A stretch of 44,178 nt of DNA, taken from JBFELO01 sp041552055 (GTDB taxonomy: Bacteria; Acidobacteriota; Thermoanaerobaculia; Thermoanaerobaculales; Sulfomarinibacteraceae). Below, piece after piece: positions 16,929 to 25,242 of the stretch. The notes under the pieces are model-generated. The model had not been told where the DNA came from. It ran no database searches and saw nothing but the letters and a program-made list of their open reading frames with translations. The stretch covers positions 1 through 44,178 of the forward strand of contig JBFELO010000022.1 of the NCBI GenBank assembly GCA_041552055.1, read 5' to 3'. Each line of letters starts with the position of its first letter. Position 1 is the first letter of the stretch. The translations under genes were made by a program, and so were the position numbers.

Positions 16929-18401
16929 TCACTCCCTGATCCTTTTGATGGTCCTGGTGGTGCTGTGCTCGGGCGCCAGCTGCGCCAGTACGACGCGACC
17001 CCCATAGCTCTTGACCAACGGCGCGCCCACCACCTCGTCCTCGCCGTAGTCGGCGCCCTTGACGAGCACGTCGGGGCGAATCGCCTCGATCAGCCGCATC
17101 GGCGTGTCCTCCGCGAACAGCACGACCGTGTCCACCGCCGACAGTGATGCCAGCACCATGGAGCGGGCGGTCTCGTTGTTGATCGGGCGATCGTCACCCT
17201 TGAGTCGCCGCACCGAATCATCGCTGTTCAGGCCGACCACCAACCGGTCACAGTTCGCCTTGGCCTGGGTCAAGAGCGAAACATGGCCCGCGTGAATGAG
17301 GTCGAAGCAGCCGTTGGTGAAACCGATCACGGCCCCCTGCGCCCGCCACCGGGCCACCGTATCGACCGCCTCCGACAGCGGGCTCACCTTGGCCTCGGCG
17401 GTCTCGACCTCGGCCGCACGCAGCGCCCGCACCAGCTCACCGATGTGCACGGCGGCGGTGCCGACTTTGGACACGACGATGTTGCAGGCCTTGTTGGCGA
17501 GCTCGGTTGCCTCGGGGAGGGTGGCCCCTGCGCCTGTGGCGAGGCCGAGCATCGCCAGGGCGGTGTCGCCCGCGCCCGACACGTCGAAGACCTCGCTGAT
17601 CCGCTCCCGGAAGTGCCGCGCCTTCGATCCGCGCTCGACCAGTGTCATGCCGTGCTTGGACCGTGTCACCAGCACGGCACCGACCTCCGCACGGGCGAGG
17701 GCCGCTCTGGCTGCGGCCTCGGCCTGGTCGTCCTCGATGCACGGGATGCCGGTGATCGCCTCGAGCTCGCTCGCGTTGGGCTTGACGACGTCGACGCCGT
17801 CGAACCGGCGGATGTCGGTGCTCTTCGGGTCCGCGATGATCGGCCTGCCCGCCTCGCGGGCGGCGGCGATGGTTGCGCTGAGCACCGCGTCACACAGACA
17901 ACCCTTGGAGTAGTCGGAGAGCAGGACCACATCGACGGAGGCGACCGAAGTGCGGATGGCCTCGATCAATCGCTCGACGGATTCGTCTTCGAGGGGATGG
18001 GTGTCCTCGTGGTCGGCGCGCAGGAGCTGGCCTCCCCGCCGCACAGCGAGGTAGCGGGTCTTGATGGTCGTGCGACGGCCCGGCAAGGTGACCAGGTTGC
18101 CCTCGAGGTTGCCCTCCTCGGCGATCAGACGGGCGACCTGTTGCCCGCCGTCGTCATCACCGACGACCGCCACGATCACGGCACTGCCGCCGAGCACAGC
18201 CACGTTCCGGGCGACATTGCCGACCGCGCCGAGCACGGTCTGCTCGCTGTCGATGGAGATGACGGGCACCGGCGCCTCCGGTGACACCCGGTTGACCCGG
18301 CCGTAGACGTAGCGGTCGACCATGATGTCGCCGACGCACAGTACCCGGACCGACGGAAAGTTCGAGGCCAGGTCCGTGAGCCGCTGGGTACCGTCGGTCA
18401 T
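16929..18401 (-). CDS. hldE: Bifunctional heptose 7-phosphate kinase / heptose 1-phosphate adenylyltransferase
   Basis: The protein has 490 residues and is bifunctional. Residues 1-330 are a ribokinase/PfkB-type kinase with GDIMVDRYVYG at the start, VKPNASELE in the middle and the catalytic loop DVSGAGDTALAML near 280. Residues 350-490 are a nucleotidyltransferase with FTNGCFDLIHAGHVSLL (HxGH) and RLVVGLNSD. The kinase makes heptose 1,7-bisphosphate; after GmhB removes a phosphate, the second domain forms ADP-heptose. The length matches fused HldE of Proteobacteria. Its ATG directly abuts the gmhA stop (TGAATG), and its own stop overlaps the possible hldD GTG, so the three genes form one tightly packed operon. 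Confidence 0.94.
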   Translation of the reverse strand: MTDGTQRLTDLASNFPSVRVLCVGDIMVDRYVYGRVNRVSPEAPVPVISIDSEQTVLGAVGNVARNVAVLGGSAVIVAVVGDDDGGQQVARLIAEEGNLEGNLVTLPGRRTTIKTRYLAVRRGGQLLRADHEDTHPLEDESVERLIEAIRTSVASVDVVLLSDYSKGCLCDAVLSATIAAAREAGRPIIADPKSTDIRRFDGVDVVKPNASELEAITGIPCIEDDQAEAAARAALARAEVGAVLVTRSKHGMTLVERGSKARHFRERISEVFDVSGAGDTALAMLGLATGAGATLPEATELANKACNIVVSKVGTAAVHIGELVRALRAAEVETAEAKVSPLSEAVDTVARWRAQGAVIGFTNGCFDLIHAGHVSLLTQAKANCDRLVVGLNSDDSVRRLKGDDRPINNETARSMVLASLSAVDTVVLFAEDTPMRLIEAIRPDVLVKGADYGEDEVVGAPLVKSYGGRVVLAQLAPEHSTTRTIKRIRE

Positions 18402-19007
18402 TCAGTTCACCAGACCGAGTTCGATCTCGAGCGCGCCGCACAGCATCTGGCCGAGCAGAATGTGCATCTCCTGGATGCGGGCGGTCACGTCGGACGGGAC
18501 GATGAGGCAGTGGTCAGCCAGCTGCGGCAGATCGCCGCCGTCGCGGCCGGTCAGCGCGGCCGTCACCAGCCCCAGCGCGCGCGCCCGCTCCAGCCCTCTG
18601 ACGACGTTGGGGCTTCTTCCGGAGGTGCTGATGCCGATCGCCACGTCGCCGGTACGGCCCAGCGCCTCGATCTGGCGTGCGAACACCTGCTCGAATCCGA
18701 AGTCGTTGGCCGCGGCGGTGAGCACCGATGTGTCGGTAGTGAGCGCGATGGCGGCGATCGCGGGACGATCGACGGAGAAGCGCACGCTCAGCTCGGCCGC
18801 GAGGTGCTGCGCGTCGGCCGCGCTGCCGCCGTTGCCGAACCACAGGAGCTTGCCGCCACCGCGCACGCTGGTCGCACACGCGGTGACCAGGGAGCAGAAC
18901 GGCGCCGCCATTGCGGTCCGGGTGCGGTCGAAGGTCACCGCGTGCTCGTTGAACTGTGTGCTGAAGTAGTCGGCGATGTTGAAGCCTGCGTTCTTGGACG
19001 TGGTCAT
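18402..19007 (-). CDS. gmhA: Sedoheptulose 7-phosphate isomerase (phosphoheptose isomerase)
   Basis: The protein has 201 residues with a single SIS domain. Motifs are WFGNGGSAADAQHLAAEL (substrate phosphate and zinc-site region), ISTSGRSPNVV, the second phosphate-binding Ser cluster, and EMHILLGQMLC (C-terminal His of the active site). It converts sedoheptulose 7-phosphate to D-glycero-D-manno-heptose 7-phosphate, the first committed step to ADP-heptose. It is the first gene of the gmhA-hldE-hldD operon, with AGAGG before the ATG. A TATAGT (-10-like) is present about 75 bases upstream (19082-19087), but no clear -35. Confidence 0.93.
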   Translation of the reverse strand: MTTSKNAGFNIADYFSTQFNEHAVTFDRTRTAMAAPFCSLVTACATSVRGGGKLLWFGNGGSAADAQHLAAELSVRFSVDRPAIAAIALTTDTSVLTAAANDFGFEQVFARQIEALGRTGDVAIGISTSGRSPNVVRGLERARALGLVTAALTGRDGGDLPQLADHCLIVPSDVTARIQEMHILLGQMLCGALEIELGLVN

Positions 19008-19475
19008 GCCTCTGTTCCCGTGTCGGCTCGAGTGTCAGGACCGGTGGCGTCGTCGTCCACGTGTGATCCCGCGACGGGCCAACTATACCGCACAGAGGGG
19101 GGTGGCCGGTGGCGGTGAGGGGATGAGGGGATGAAGGCCCCACACACCCACACACCCGGATTCAAGATGCAAGATCCCCCACCGACCCGGGACACTCCTC
19201 ATCGTCATTGCGCCGCCCGACCCGGTCTCGTGTCGCAACGCTCTCGTTTCTTCGACTCGTCATTTCCCCAATGCGCTCCCCGTGGGAGCCCCCTTAGACA
19301 ATGTTGGGATTCAATGGCCCACCCCTCCTCGGCGATGGTGCTCCCCACATTGTCAAAGACGGCACCCCGCACGACGCGCTGTCGTCGGCTTGCAACTGAC
19401 ATCGACCATCTGACGCCCGAGGTGGTCTCTACGCCGTGGTCTGCGTCTGCGCCCTGCTGCTTTCCCTTCATTCCC
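19008..19475. other. Gene-free gap with promoter-like bases and repeat copy D
   Basis: These 468 bases contain the gmhA leader with TATAGT on the minus strand (19082-19087), a CCCACACACCC simple run (about 19139-19160), and repeat copy D. No coding frame with a recognisable domain is seen. Confidence 0.55.
19252..19370 (-). repeat. Dispersed structured repeat, copy D (inverted orientation)
   Basis: GACAATGTTGGGA (19297-19309) and TCCCCACATTGTC (19342-19354) form the large stem around a 32-base loop of the same length as in copy C. On the minus strand the inner stem reads CCATC/GGTGG, a compensated change from CCGTC/GACGG. Beyond it, towards 19252, lies AGGGGGCTCCCACGGGGAGC followed by TTGGGGA, the shared unit. 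Confidence 0.72.
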
Positions 19476-21119
19476 TCATTCCGTTTCTAGGGCGGTGCCC
19501 GGTCCTTGGACGCCTGTTCCCGGATCCCGCTCTCGGTTGGAGACGAGCATGTCATCTCCGATCTCCGCGACCACCGGATCGTCGAGCCCGAGCTGCCGGT
19601 ACCGGCGGCTCTTGAGAATGCAATACGAGGGCTCGTCGGTGTCGAGCAACGCGCGCAGCTCCTCCTGGGTGCGGATCACTCGGATCAGCCGGTCGGTGTA
19701 GAACAACGCCGAGTCCCGCATCCGACCGTAGCAGGCGATCGGCTCGCCCGCCGGCAGCAGCTCGTCCACCGCGTGCGCCATCTGCCTGGAGGACCGGTGC
19801 GGGTTCATCGCTGGCACGATGAGGAGCGCGAACAGGCCGATGAAGGTGACGAACGCGAGCGCGACCCCGGCAAATGAGCCGTGCGGCCGCTGCCGCCACA
19901 GCAGGACGAAAGAGATCCCGAGGCAGACCAGCAGGGCGACGATCGGCGATATTGCCGTCGCCACGGTGAGTCCCTGCCGGGCCGCGAGCTCGGCGAGGGG
20001 TTGTGGGTGGGTGACGACACGGTACGCGGCCGCGGCGGGGAGCAGCAGGAACGGCGCGAACGACCACAGCACGGCGCGCCGCACTGAAGGCGTCCCGGTC
20101 GTGATGATCTCGTCCCACAGCCGACCCACCAGGAGCGCGAGCGGAGGGAACAGCGGCAGTACGTAGGTGGGTAGCTTGGACGTGGCGAGCGAGAAAAAGA
20201 CGAAGACAAAGCCCGCCCACAGGAGCAGGTATAGGGTTTCGCCGTGCGCGTCTTCCAGCCGGCGGCGCCAGGAGCGGACCAGCGCCACCGGCAGGAAGAC
20301 GCTCCACGGGATGAAGGTGGCGATCAGGGTGGGCACGTAGTAGAAGATCGGCTCAGGGTGGTTTGAGCGGTCCGACAGGAAGCTGCCGAAGTTGAGCTCG
20401 ACGAAGAAGTAGTGGGCGTAGCCCGGGTTCTTGAGGCTGATCGCCAGATACCACGGCGCGGCGATGGCGAGGCCGATCAAGACCCCCCAGCCGAACGACA
20501 TCCGACCCAGGAATCCCAGGTCCTTTCTGATCGCGAGATACAGGACCGCAATCGCGCCGGGGATGAGCACTCCGAGAGGGCCCTTGGCGAGCGCGGCGAA
20601 GCCGAACGCCGCGTACGACAGCAGCAGGAAGCGTCGCCCCTGTCCCTCGAGCTCGTGGCCGACGTACCACAAGGCGAGACCCGAGGTCACGAAGAACGTC
20701 AGGCTCATGTCGTGCATCACTGTGCGCGACAGCGCGAAGAACTGGGCAGCGGTGGCGAGCACGACGGCGCCGAGGAATCCGGTTCTGGGACCGTACAGAC
20801 GTCGGCCAAGGGCGTAGGTGACGAGGACGGTGGCGAGTCCGAGGACCGCACTGGGAAGCCGGGCCGCGAGCTCGGTGAAGCCGAGCACGGTGAAGGCGAG
20901 CGCCACCAGCCAGTTGTGGAGCGCCGGCTTGTCGAAGAACGGCTCACCGTTCAGAGTCGGCGTGACCCAGTCACCGGAGAGCACCATGTCCTTGGAGGTG
21001 GCGGCGTGCATGCCCTCGTCCTGGTTCCACAGCGGCCGCGCACCGAGCTGGAAGAAGAACAGCCCGAGGGAAAGCGCGACGAGCGCGAGCACGCGAAGCG
21101 CCTCTGCCCTTCGATTCAT
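19476..21119 (-). CDS. ArnT-like (GT83/GT39) membrane glycosyltransferase
   Basis: The protein has 547 residues and many hydrophobic helices. The first periplasmic loop carries LWNQDEGMHAATSKDM (acidic catalytic motif), followed by FFDKPALHNWL and FAALAKGPLGVLIPG, all typical of ArnT-type transferases that use undecaprenyl-phosphate sugars. The role is probably glycan or lipid A decoration in the periplasm; specificity is unknown. The final residues (RERDPGTGVQGPGTALETE) look unlike the family and are encoded by a GTTCCCGG/CCCGG-rich intergenic-type sequence similar to that at 7395-7410, so the original stop was probably lost and the frame reads into repeat DNA. It lies upstream of the gmhA operon in the same direction, separated by repeat copy D. 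Confidence 0.82.
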   Translation of the reverse strand: MNRRAEALRVLALVALSLGLFFFQLGARPLWNQDEGMHAATSKDMVLSGDWVTPTLNGEPFFDKPALHNWLVALAFTVLGFTELAARLPSAVLGLATVLVTYALGRRLYGPRTGFLGAVVLATAAQFFALSRTVMHDMSLTFFVTSGLALWYVGHELEGQGRRFLLLSYAAFGFAALAKGPLGVLIPGAIAVLYLAIRKDLGFLGRMSFGWGVLIGLAIAAPWYLAISLKNPGYAHYFFVELNFGSFLSDRSNHPEPIFYYVPTLIATFIPWSVFLPVALVRSWRRRLEDAHGETLYLLLWAGFVFVFFSLATSKLPTYVLPLFPPLALLVGRLWDEIITTGTPSVRRAVLWSFAPFLLLPAAAAYRVVTHPQPLAELAARQGLTVATAISPIVALLVCLGISFVLLWRQRPHGSFAGVALAFVTFIGLFALLIVPAMNPHRSSRQMAHAVDELLPAGEPIACYGRMRDSALFYTDRLIRVIRTQEELRALLDTDEPSYCILKSRRYRQLGLDDPVVAEIGDDMLVSNRERDPGTGVQGPGTALETE

Positions 21120-21336
21120 CCGGCTCCCTTCCTCGTGTGACCCTCGTCGTCTCAGGGGAAGGATACTCCATGGCGGCTGAAGGACCGGGGTGTCGGGGTG
21201 GCCTGATGCAGTGGCCCCGGCAGGCGGGCTGCACTACAGTAGGCCGTCATGATCGAGCCCGGCGGGTCGAGAACCGCGCCGGTTCGGTCGCAACGCTCGA
21301 CACCCGGGTAGAGGAATTACGACGACCGGAGATCGC

Positions 21337-22695
21337 GTGGTCCGTCCCTTCGAACCTCCGCGTCGCAGTGACGTCACTGCCATGCTCTCGCTGGCGGTGC
21401 CGGTGGTGGTGGCGCAGGTCGGCATGATGCTGATGGGCGTCGTGGACACCATGGTCGTGGGCCGGGTGTCGGCCGAGGCGCTGGCGGCGGTCGCGCTGGG
21501 CAACGTCGTGCTGATGTCGGTCGCGGCGTTCCCGTTCGGGCTCTTGCTGAGCACCGACCCGCTCGTGGCGCAGGCAATCGGTGCGCACGATTCGGTCGGC
21601 GTGAAGCGGGTGGTGCAGCGCGGCCTGCTGATTGCGGCGATGGCAGCGGTGCTGACAGCGCTGGTGCTGGTGCCGGTGGAGCCGGTGCTGCTGCTGCTGC
21701 GGCAGCCGCCCGAGGTGGTACCGATCGCGGCCGGCTATGTGCACCTCTCACTGCCCGGTCTGCTGCCTTTTTTCTGCTTCGTGGTGCTCCGTCAGACCCT
21801 GCAGGCGATGGAGCGGGTACGGCCGATCGTGGCCACCATCGTGCTCGCCAACCTGCTCAACGTGGTGCTCGATCTCGCGCTCGTGTACGGCCGATGGGGA
21901 ATGCCGGAGCTGGGACCGCTCGGCTCGGCATGGGCGACCACGGCCTGCCGATTCGTGCTGCTGCTGGGGCTGTGCGTGACCGCGTGGCGCGAACTGCATC
22001 CGCTGCTCGATCAGATCCATAGGGAGGCTTTCCGGCCGCGGCCCATCTGGCGCACCGTGAGACTCGGCGTACCGATAGGGTTTCAGCTGCAGCTGGAGCT
22101 CTCGGCACTGGGCGTGGTGGCGCTGCTGGCGGGAGGTCTGGGCGCCGTCGAGATGGCAGCTCACCAGGTGGCGATCAACCTTGCATCGCTGACCTTCATG
22201 GTGCCGCTCGGCGTGGCGTCGGCGGCCGCGGTTCGGGTCGGCCACGCGGTCGGAAGGTCGGACGGCCTTGGAGTGCGGCGGTCCGCGTCGGCCGCGCTGG
22301 TATGTGGCGGCGGGTTCATGACGCTGGCCGCCGCCGTCTTCCTGATCCTCCCGGATCCGTTGGCCTCTGCCTACACGTCGGATCAGGACGTCCGTCTGCT
22401 GGCGGCGGTTCTGATCCCCATCGCCGGGCTCTTCCAGGTATTTGACGGGTTGCAGGTGGTCTCGGCGGGCGTCCTGCGTGGCCTCGGGGACACCAGGGCG
22501 CCGATGGTGGTCAACCTCCTCGGCTTCTGGCTGATCGGCATCCCGGTCAGTTATGGGGTGGGATTCGGCCTGGGACTCGGTGCCCCGGGCCTGTGGTGGG
22601 GACTGGTGGCGGGACTCGGGGCCGTCGCGGCCTTGCTCTTGCTCAGAATCGCGCATCGCCTGTCCCGGCCGGTGGCACGCGTCCGCGTCGACTGA
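21337..22695 (+). CDS. MATE-family multidrug/Na+ (or H+) antiporter
   Basis: The protein has 452 residues and twelve predicted hydrophobic helices in two homologous halves. The first helix has PVVVAQVGMMLMGVVDTMVVG, and the second half carries the parallel AAHQVAINLASLTFMVPLG followed by ASAAAVRVGHAVG, typical of NorM-type MATE transporters. Such proteins export cationic organic compounds in exchange for Na+ or H+ across the inner membrane. The substrate is unknown. The start is GTG at 21337 with GGAG five bases upstream. It stands alone, divergent from the glycosyltransferase at 21119. Confidence 0.9.
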   Translation: MVRPFEPPRRSDVTAMLSLAVPVVVAQVGMMLMGVVDTMVVGRVSAEALAAVALGNVVLMSVAAFPFGLLLSTDPLVAQAIGAHDSVGVKRVVQRGLLIAAMAAVLTALVLVPVEPVLLLLRQPPEVVPIAAGYVHLSLPGLLPFFCFVVLRQTLQAMERVRPIVATIVLANLLNVVLDLALVYGRWGMPELGPLGSAWATTACRFVLLLGLCVTAWRELHPLLDQIHREAFRPRPIWRTVRLGVPIGFQLQLELSALGVVALLAGGLGAVEMAAHQVAINLASLTFMVPLGVASAAAVRVGHAVGRSDGLGVRRSASAALVCGGGFMTLAAAVFLILPDPLASAYTSDQDVRLLAAVLIPIAGLFQVFDGLQVVSAGVLRGLGDTRAPMVVNLLGFWLIGIPVSYGVGFGLGLGAPGLWWGLVAGLGAVAALLLLRIAHRLSRPVARVRVD

Positions 22696-22807
22696 CTCTT
22701 GCCTCGTTCGTGGAATGGCGGACCCACCGCTCGTGCGCGGCTGAAACCACACAAGGACCGTGACCAGCGCGGATCGAGACAGCGCAGATCGTGACTGTGG
22801 TCACCGG

Positions 22808-22858
22808 GTAAATTTTTAAACAAGTATATAACCATATACGCTGTTCATAATAAAAGAG
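22808..22858 (+). promoter_or_regulatory. AT-rich promoter region upstream of the cytochrome gene
   Basis: This 50-base stretch is sharply AT-rich against a background above 65% GC. It includes the palindrome GTATATAACCATATAC and CATAAT, a 5-of-6 match to a -10 element, but no convincing -35 hexamer. It lies about 100 bases before the cytochrome start. Confidence 0.35.
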
Positions 22859-22941
22859 GGCACAGAGGGGACGTTGTCTCGACGGACGGAGTGCGCCTGA
22901 CATCGAAGGCGGCGAAGACACGTAAAGGCAAGGAGGGCAAA

Positions 22942-24495
22942 ATGATACGACGACGATGGTACGCGCGCGCGGTGCTGCCGATCGCGCTGCTGTGGGTTGC
23001 CGCGGTGGCGGAAGGGCGGGAGAAGATCTACCTCGAGCTGAATTCTGACCGGCCGAGCTACGCGCCGGGCGACACGATCCAGGTGACCGCCCAGGCCACC
23101 GACAGTGGGGGCGCGCCGGCGGGGGGCATCACCAAGACCAAGATCGTGATCAAGGAGCCGGGCGGGCGGCCGGTGGTGCGTGGTGAGCTGGTGTCCGTGG
23201 GCGCTGGCGCCTTCGGCTGCGATTACACCCTGCCGGCGGATACGGCTTCGGGGTCGTGGCAGATCGAGGCCAAGGTCGAGAACGCGGCGCACGCCAAGGC
23301 GGAAGACGAGATCGAGGTCATGGTGGACGCCGGCATGTCGATCTGCGTGGACGCCGACTGTGACGGCTATGCCGACGTCGAGTGCGGCGGCAACGACTGC
23401 AACGACTCCGACCCGACCGTCCACCCCGGTGCGATCGAGGTGTGCGGAGATGGGATCGACCAGGACTGCGACGGGGGCGATCTGTCGTGCGGGCCGGTTC
23501 CGGGCGACGGCCCACACGGAGGTCTCACCTGGACCGGGGCCGACACCTGCCTCGAGTGCCACACGACCGAGGCGCACGAGGTGCGCGGCTCGGTGATGTT
23601 CGACTGCATGCTGTGCCACCGGCAGGCCTACCGGCGCGCCAGGGGTGCAGACGGTGTGTTCGTGCCCGACACCGCCAACATGGCCATCACCATGGACGAG
23701 GCGGCACGCACCGTGCACCTGCCGGTGCGCGCCAACTGCCTGCAGTGCCACGCCAAGGCCGGTGGCGGCGACGCGGTCAAGCGGGGCGACCTGTCGCTCG
23801 CCCACGGCGACACCGCGGACCTGTACTTCGACGTCCACATGTCGACCACCGGTGGCAACCTGCCGTGCCAGCAGTGTCACACCACCGAGGGTCACCGGGT
23901 GGCCGGCCGTGGCTCGGACCTCAGGCCGACCGATCTCGCGGTGGCGGTCGAGTGCACCAACTGCCACGCTGACATCGCCGGGTCGGACGGCCACGAAGGC
24001 GCGCAGATCGACAGTCACCTGGCGCGGGTCGCCTGCCAGACCTGCCACATCCCGGCGTATGACAAGGATGCCGGTGACAGCTCGGCCTCGGAAGCCACCG
24101 AGATCCACCGTACCTGGCTCGAGACGCACAGCAGCACGCCGCCGATCCACCCGGCGTTGACCAAGGCCAACAACCTGGTGCCCGAGTACCGGTTCTGGAA
24201 CCACACCAACCGCAACTACCTGCTCGGCGAGGTCGCCGAACTGGATCCCGGCACCGGCCGCTACCCGACGTCGCGGCCGATCGGTGGCATCGACGATCCG
24301 GCGAGCGAGCTGTACCCCTTCAAGTACAAGACCGCCGAGCAGCCGCTCGCCAGTCGTACCAGCCAGTTGATCGCGCTCGACACCAGCGTGTTCTTCGCCT
24401 CCGGCGACGCGGATGCGGCGACCCGCCAGGGGCTCGAGAAAATGGGTCTGAGCCCCACAGAGGCGGTGGACTGGATCGAAACCGACACCTTCTAG
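22942..24495 (+). CDS. Secreted multiheme c-type cytochrome with N-terminal MG2-like and metal-binding motif; ends at an in-frame TAG
   Basis: The visible product has 517 residues. An N-terminal signal peptide (about residues 1-28) is followed by a macroglobulin-like beta domain beginning YLELNSDRPSYAPGD. Then comes the putative metal-binding repeat (DCNDSDPTVHPGAIEVCGDG), known from many secreted proteins, and six CxxCH haem sites (CLECH, CMLCH, CLQCH, CQQCH, CTNCH, CQTCH). The frame stops at TAG 24493-24495, yet the same frame continues for 115 codons with three more CxxCH sites, so the true protein probably had nine haems. ATG 22942 is favoured over the GTG at 22891 because GGAGG lies six bases upstream and the signal peptide starts there. 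A periplasmic or extracellular electron-transfer role is inferred; the redox partner is unknown. Confidence 0.85.
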   Translation: MIRRRWYARAVLPIALLWVAAVAEGREKIYLELNSDRPSYAPGDTIQVTAQATDSGGAPAGGITKTKIVIKEPGGRPVVRGELVSVGAGAFGCDYTLPADTASGSWQIEAKVENAAHAKAEDEIEVMVDAGMSICVDADCDGYADVECGGNDCNDSDPTVHPGAIEVCGDGIDQDCDGGDLSCGPVPGDGPHGGLTWTGADTCLECHTTEAHEVRGSVMFDCMLCHRQAYRRARGADGVFVPDTANMAITMDEAARTVHLPVRANCLQCHAKAGGGDAVKRGDLSLAHGDTADLYFDVHMSTTGGNLPCQQCHTTEGHRVAGRGSDLRPTDLAVAVECTNCHADIAGSDGHEGAQIDSHLARVACQTCHIPAYDKDAGDSSASEATEIHRTWLETHSSTPPIHPALTKANNLVPEYRFWNHTNRNYLLGEVAELDPGTGRYPTSRPIGGIDDPASELYPFKYKTAEQPLASRTSQLIALDTSVFFASGDADAATRQGLEKMGLSPTEAVDWIETDTF

Positions 24496-24843
24496 GCGCT
24501 CAACCACGAGGTGAGTCCGGCGTCCGCGGCGCTGGACTGCTCCAACTGCCACGGCAGTACCACCCGCATGGACCTGCAGGGCGAGCTCGGCTACCAGCTC
24601 AAGGCGGACCGGAACACGGTGTGCACGCAGTGCCACGGGAACGAGTCGTACGACAGCTTTACCCGGGTGCACGACAAGCACGTCAGGGACACGCGGTACG
24701 ACTGCAGCTGGTGCCACGAGTTCAGCCGTCCGGAGCGCGGCCTGCGGATGCCGAGCGCATCGACGGGCTCGGACAGCGGCGCCGAGGAGTCTCCGGAGCC
24801 GGGAACCACGGCGCCGAGAAACGCCGGACGCCTCGCCGGCTGA
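24496..24843 (+). pseudogene. C-terminal remainder of the multiheme cytochrome, in frame after the TAG
   Basis: Directly after the TAG, in the same frame, the sequence reads ALNHEVSPASAALDCSNCHG and continues with CTQCHGN and CSWCHEF before TGA at 24841-24843. Codon use and composition do not change across the TAG. Octaheme tetrathionate reductase-like and related cytochromes often have a Trp followed by a short segment and His before such an ALxCxxCH site, so TAG probably replaces TGG here. The alternatives are a recent nonsense mutation, a sequencing error or read-through. No ribosome-binding site supports independent translation of this part. Confidence 0.75.
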
Positions 24844-24871
24844 GCCAAGACGGAAGCTCTCGACAGGACCA

Positions 24872-24893
24872 GGGCCGCCCTCCGGGGCGGCCC
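24872..24893 (+). terminator. Terminator-like hairpin after the cytochrome
   Basis: GGGCCGCCC (24872-24880), loop TCCG and GGGCGGCCC (24885-24893) form a perfect 9-bp GC stem 28 bases past the final stop. Only a weak T-containing tail follows. A near-identical hairpin ends the multicopper oxidase gene at 27667. Confidence 0.6.
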
Positions 24894-24961
24894 GTTCCGT
24901 GTCGGTCGAGTCGAGGGTGACACCTACGCGCCGTGCGTGCGGCGTGCGGGCTCAGTGGTGT

Positions 24962-24998
24962 GTCTCAGTGTCTCAGCGTTTCAAAACCGTTTTGAGAC
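24962..24998. promoter_or_regulatory. Cluster of GTCTCA half-sites and a palindrome
   Basis: GTCTCA occurs at 24962-24967 and 24970-24975, eight bases apart, and inverted as TGAGAC at 24993-24998. Between them lies TCAAAA-CCG-TTTTGA (24981-24995), a perfect 6-bp palindrome. Located about 230-265 bases upstream of the sigma-54 promoter, this could be an enhancer site for an NtrC-type activator such as the one encoded at 28798-30216; that link is inference. Confidence 0.4.
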
Positions 24999-25226
24999 AG
25001 TGCTTCCGGGTCATCTTAAGATTGAGGGCGTCGCTGGTAAGTTGTTCTAAGGCATAAGATTACATTGACCGTCGGCGTGCCGCGCGCGGCTGGTGACGGC
25101 AAGCCGAGTGTTTCACAATTCCGTCGCGGGTGGTCAACATCGGTGGCGACGGAACCGTCGGGGGTGCGGTCCAAAAATCTTGTTTGCAATCGTTTGCGGT
25201 TCAACTGCGGGCTTTTCCCCCGGGGT

Positions 25227-25242
25227 TGGCGCGGGTCTTGCT
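25227..25242 (+). promoter_or_regulatory. Sigma-54 (RpoN) -24/-12 promoter
   Basis: TGGCGCGGGTCTTGCT matches the consensus TGGCACGN4TTGCW at all but one fixed position, with the GG and GC exactly ten bases apart. It points to the multicopper oxidase, whose GTG is 278 bases downstream of the match. A sigma-54 activator gene lies 3 kb away. Confidence 0.6.

Noticed and set aside
22715..22740. Sigma-54 promoter upstream of the cytochrome
   Set aside because: The GG-N10-GC spacing is present, but the -12 side reads CCGC rather than TTGC, so it is too weak.
24493..24495. TAG as pyrrolysine or other recoding
   Set aside because: No pyl genes or recoding signal are visible; a Trp codon change is simpler. 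Selenocysteine uses TGA, not TAG.
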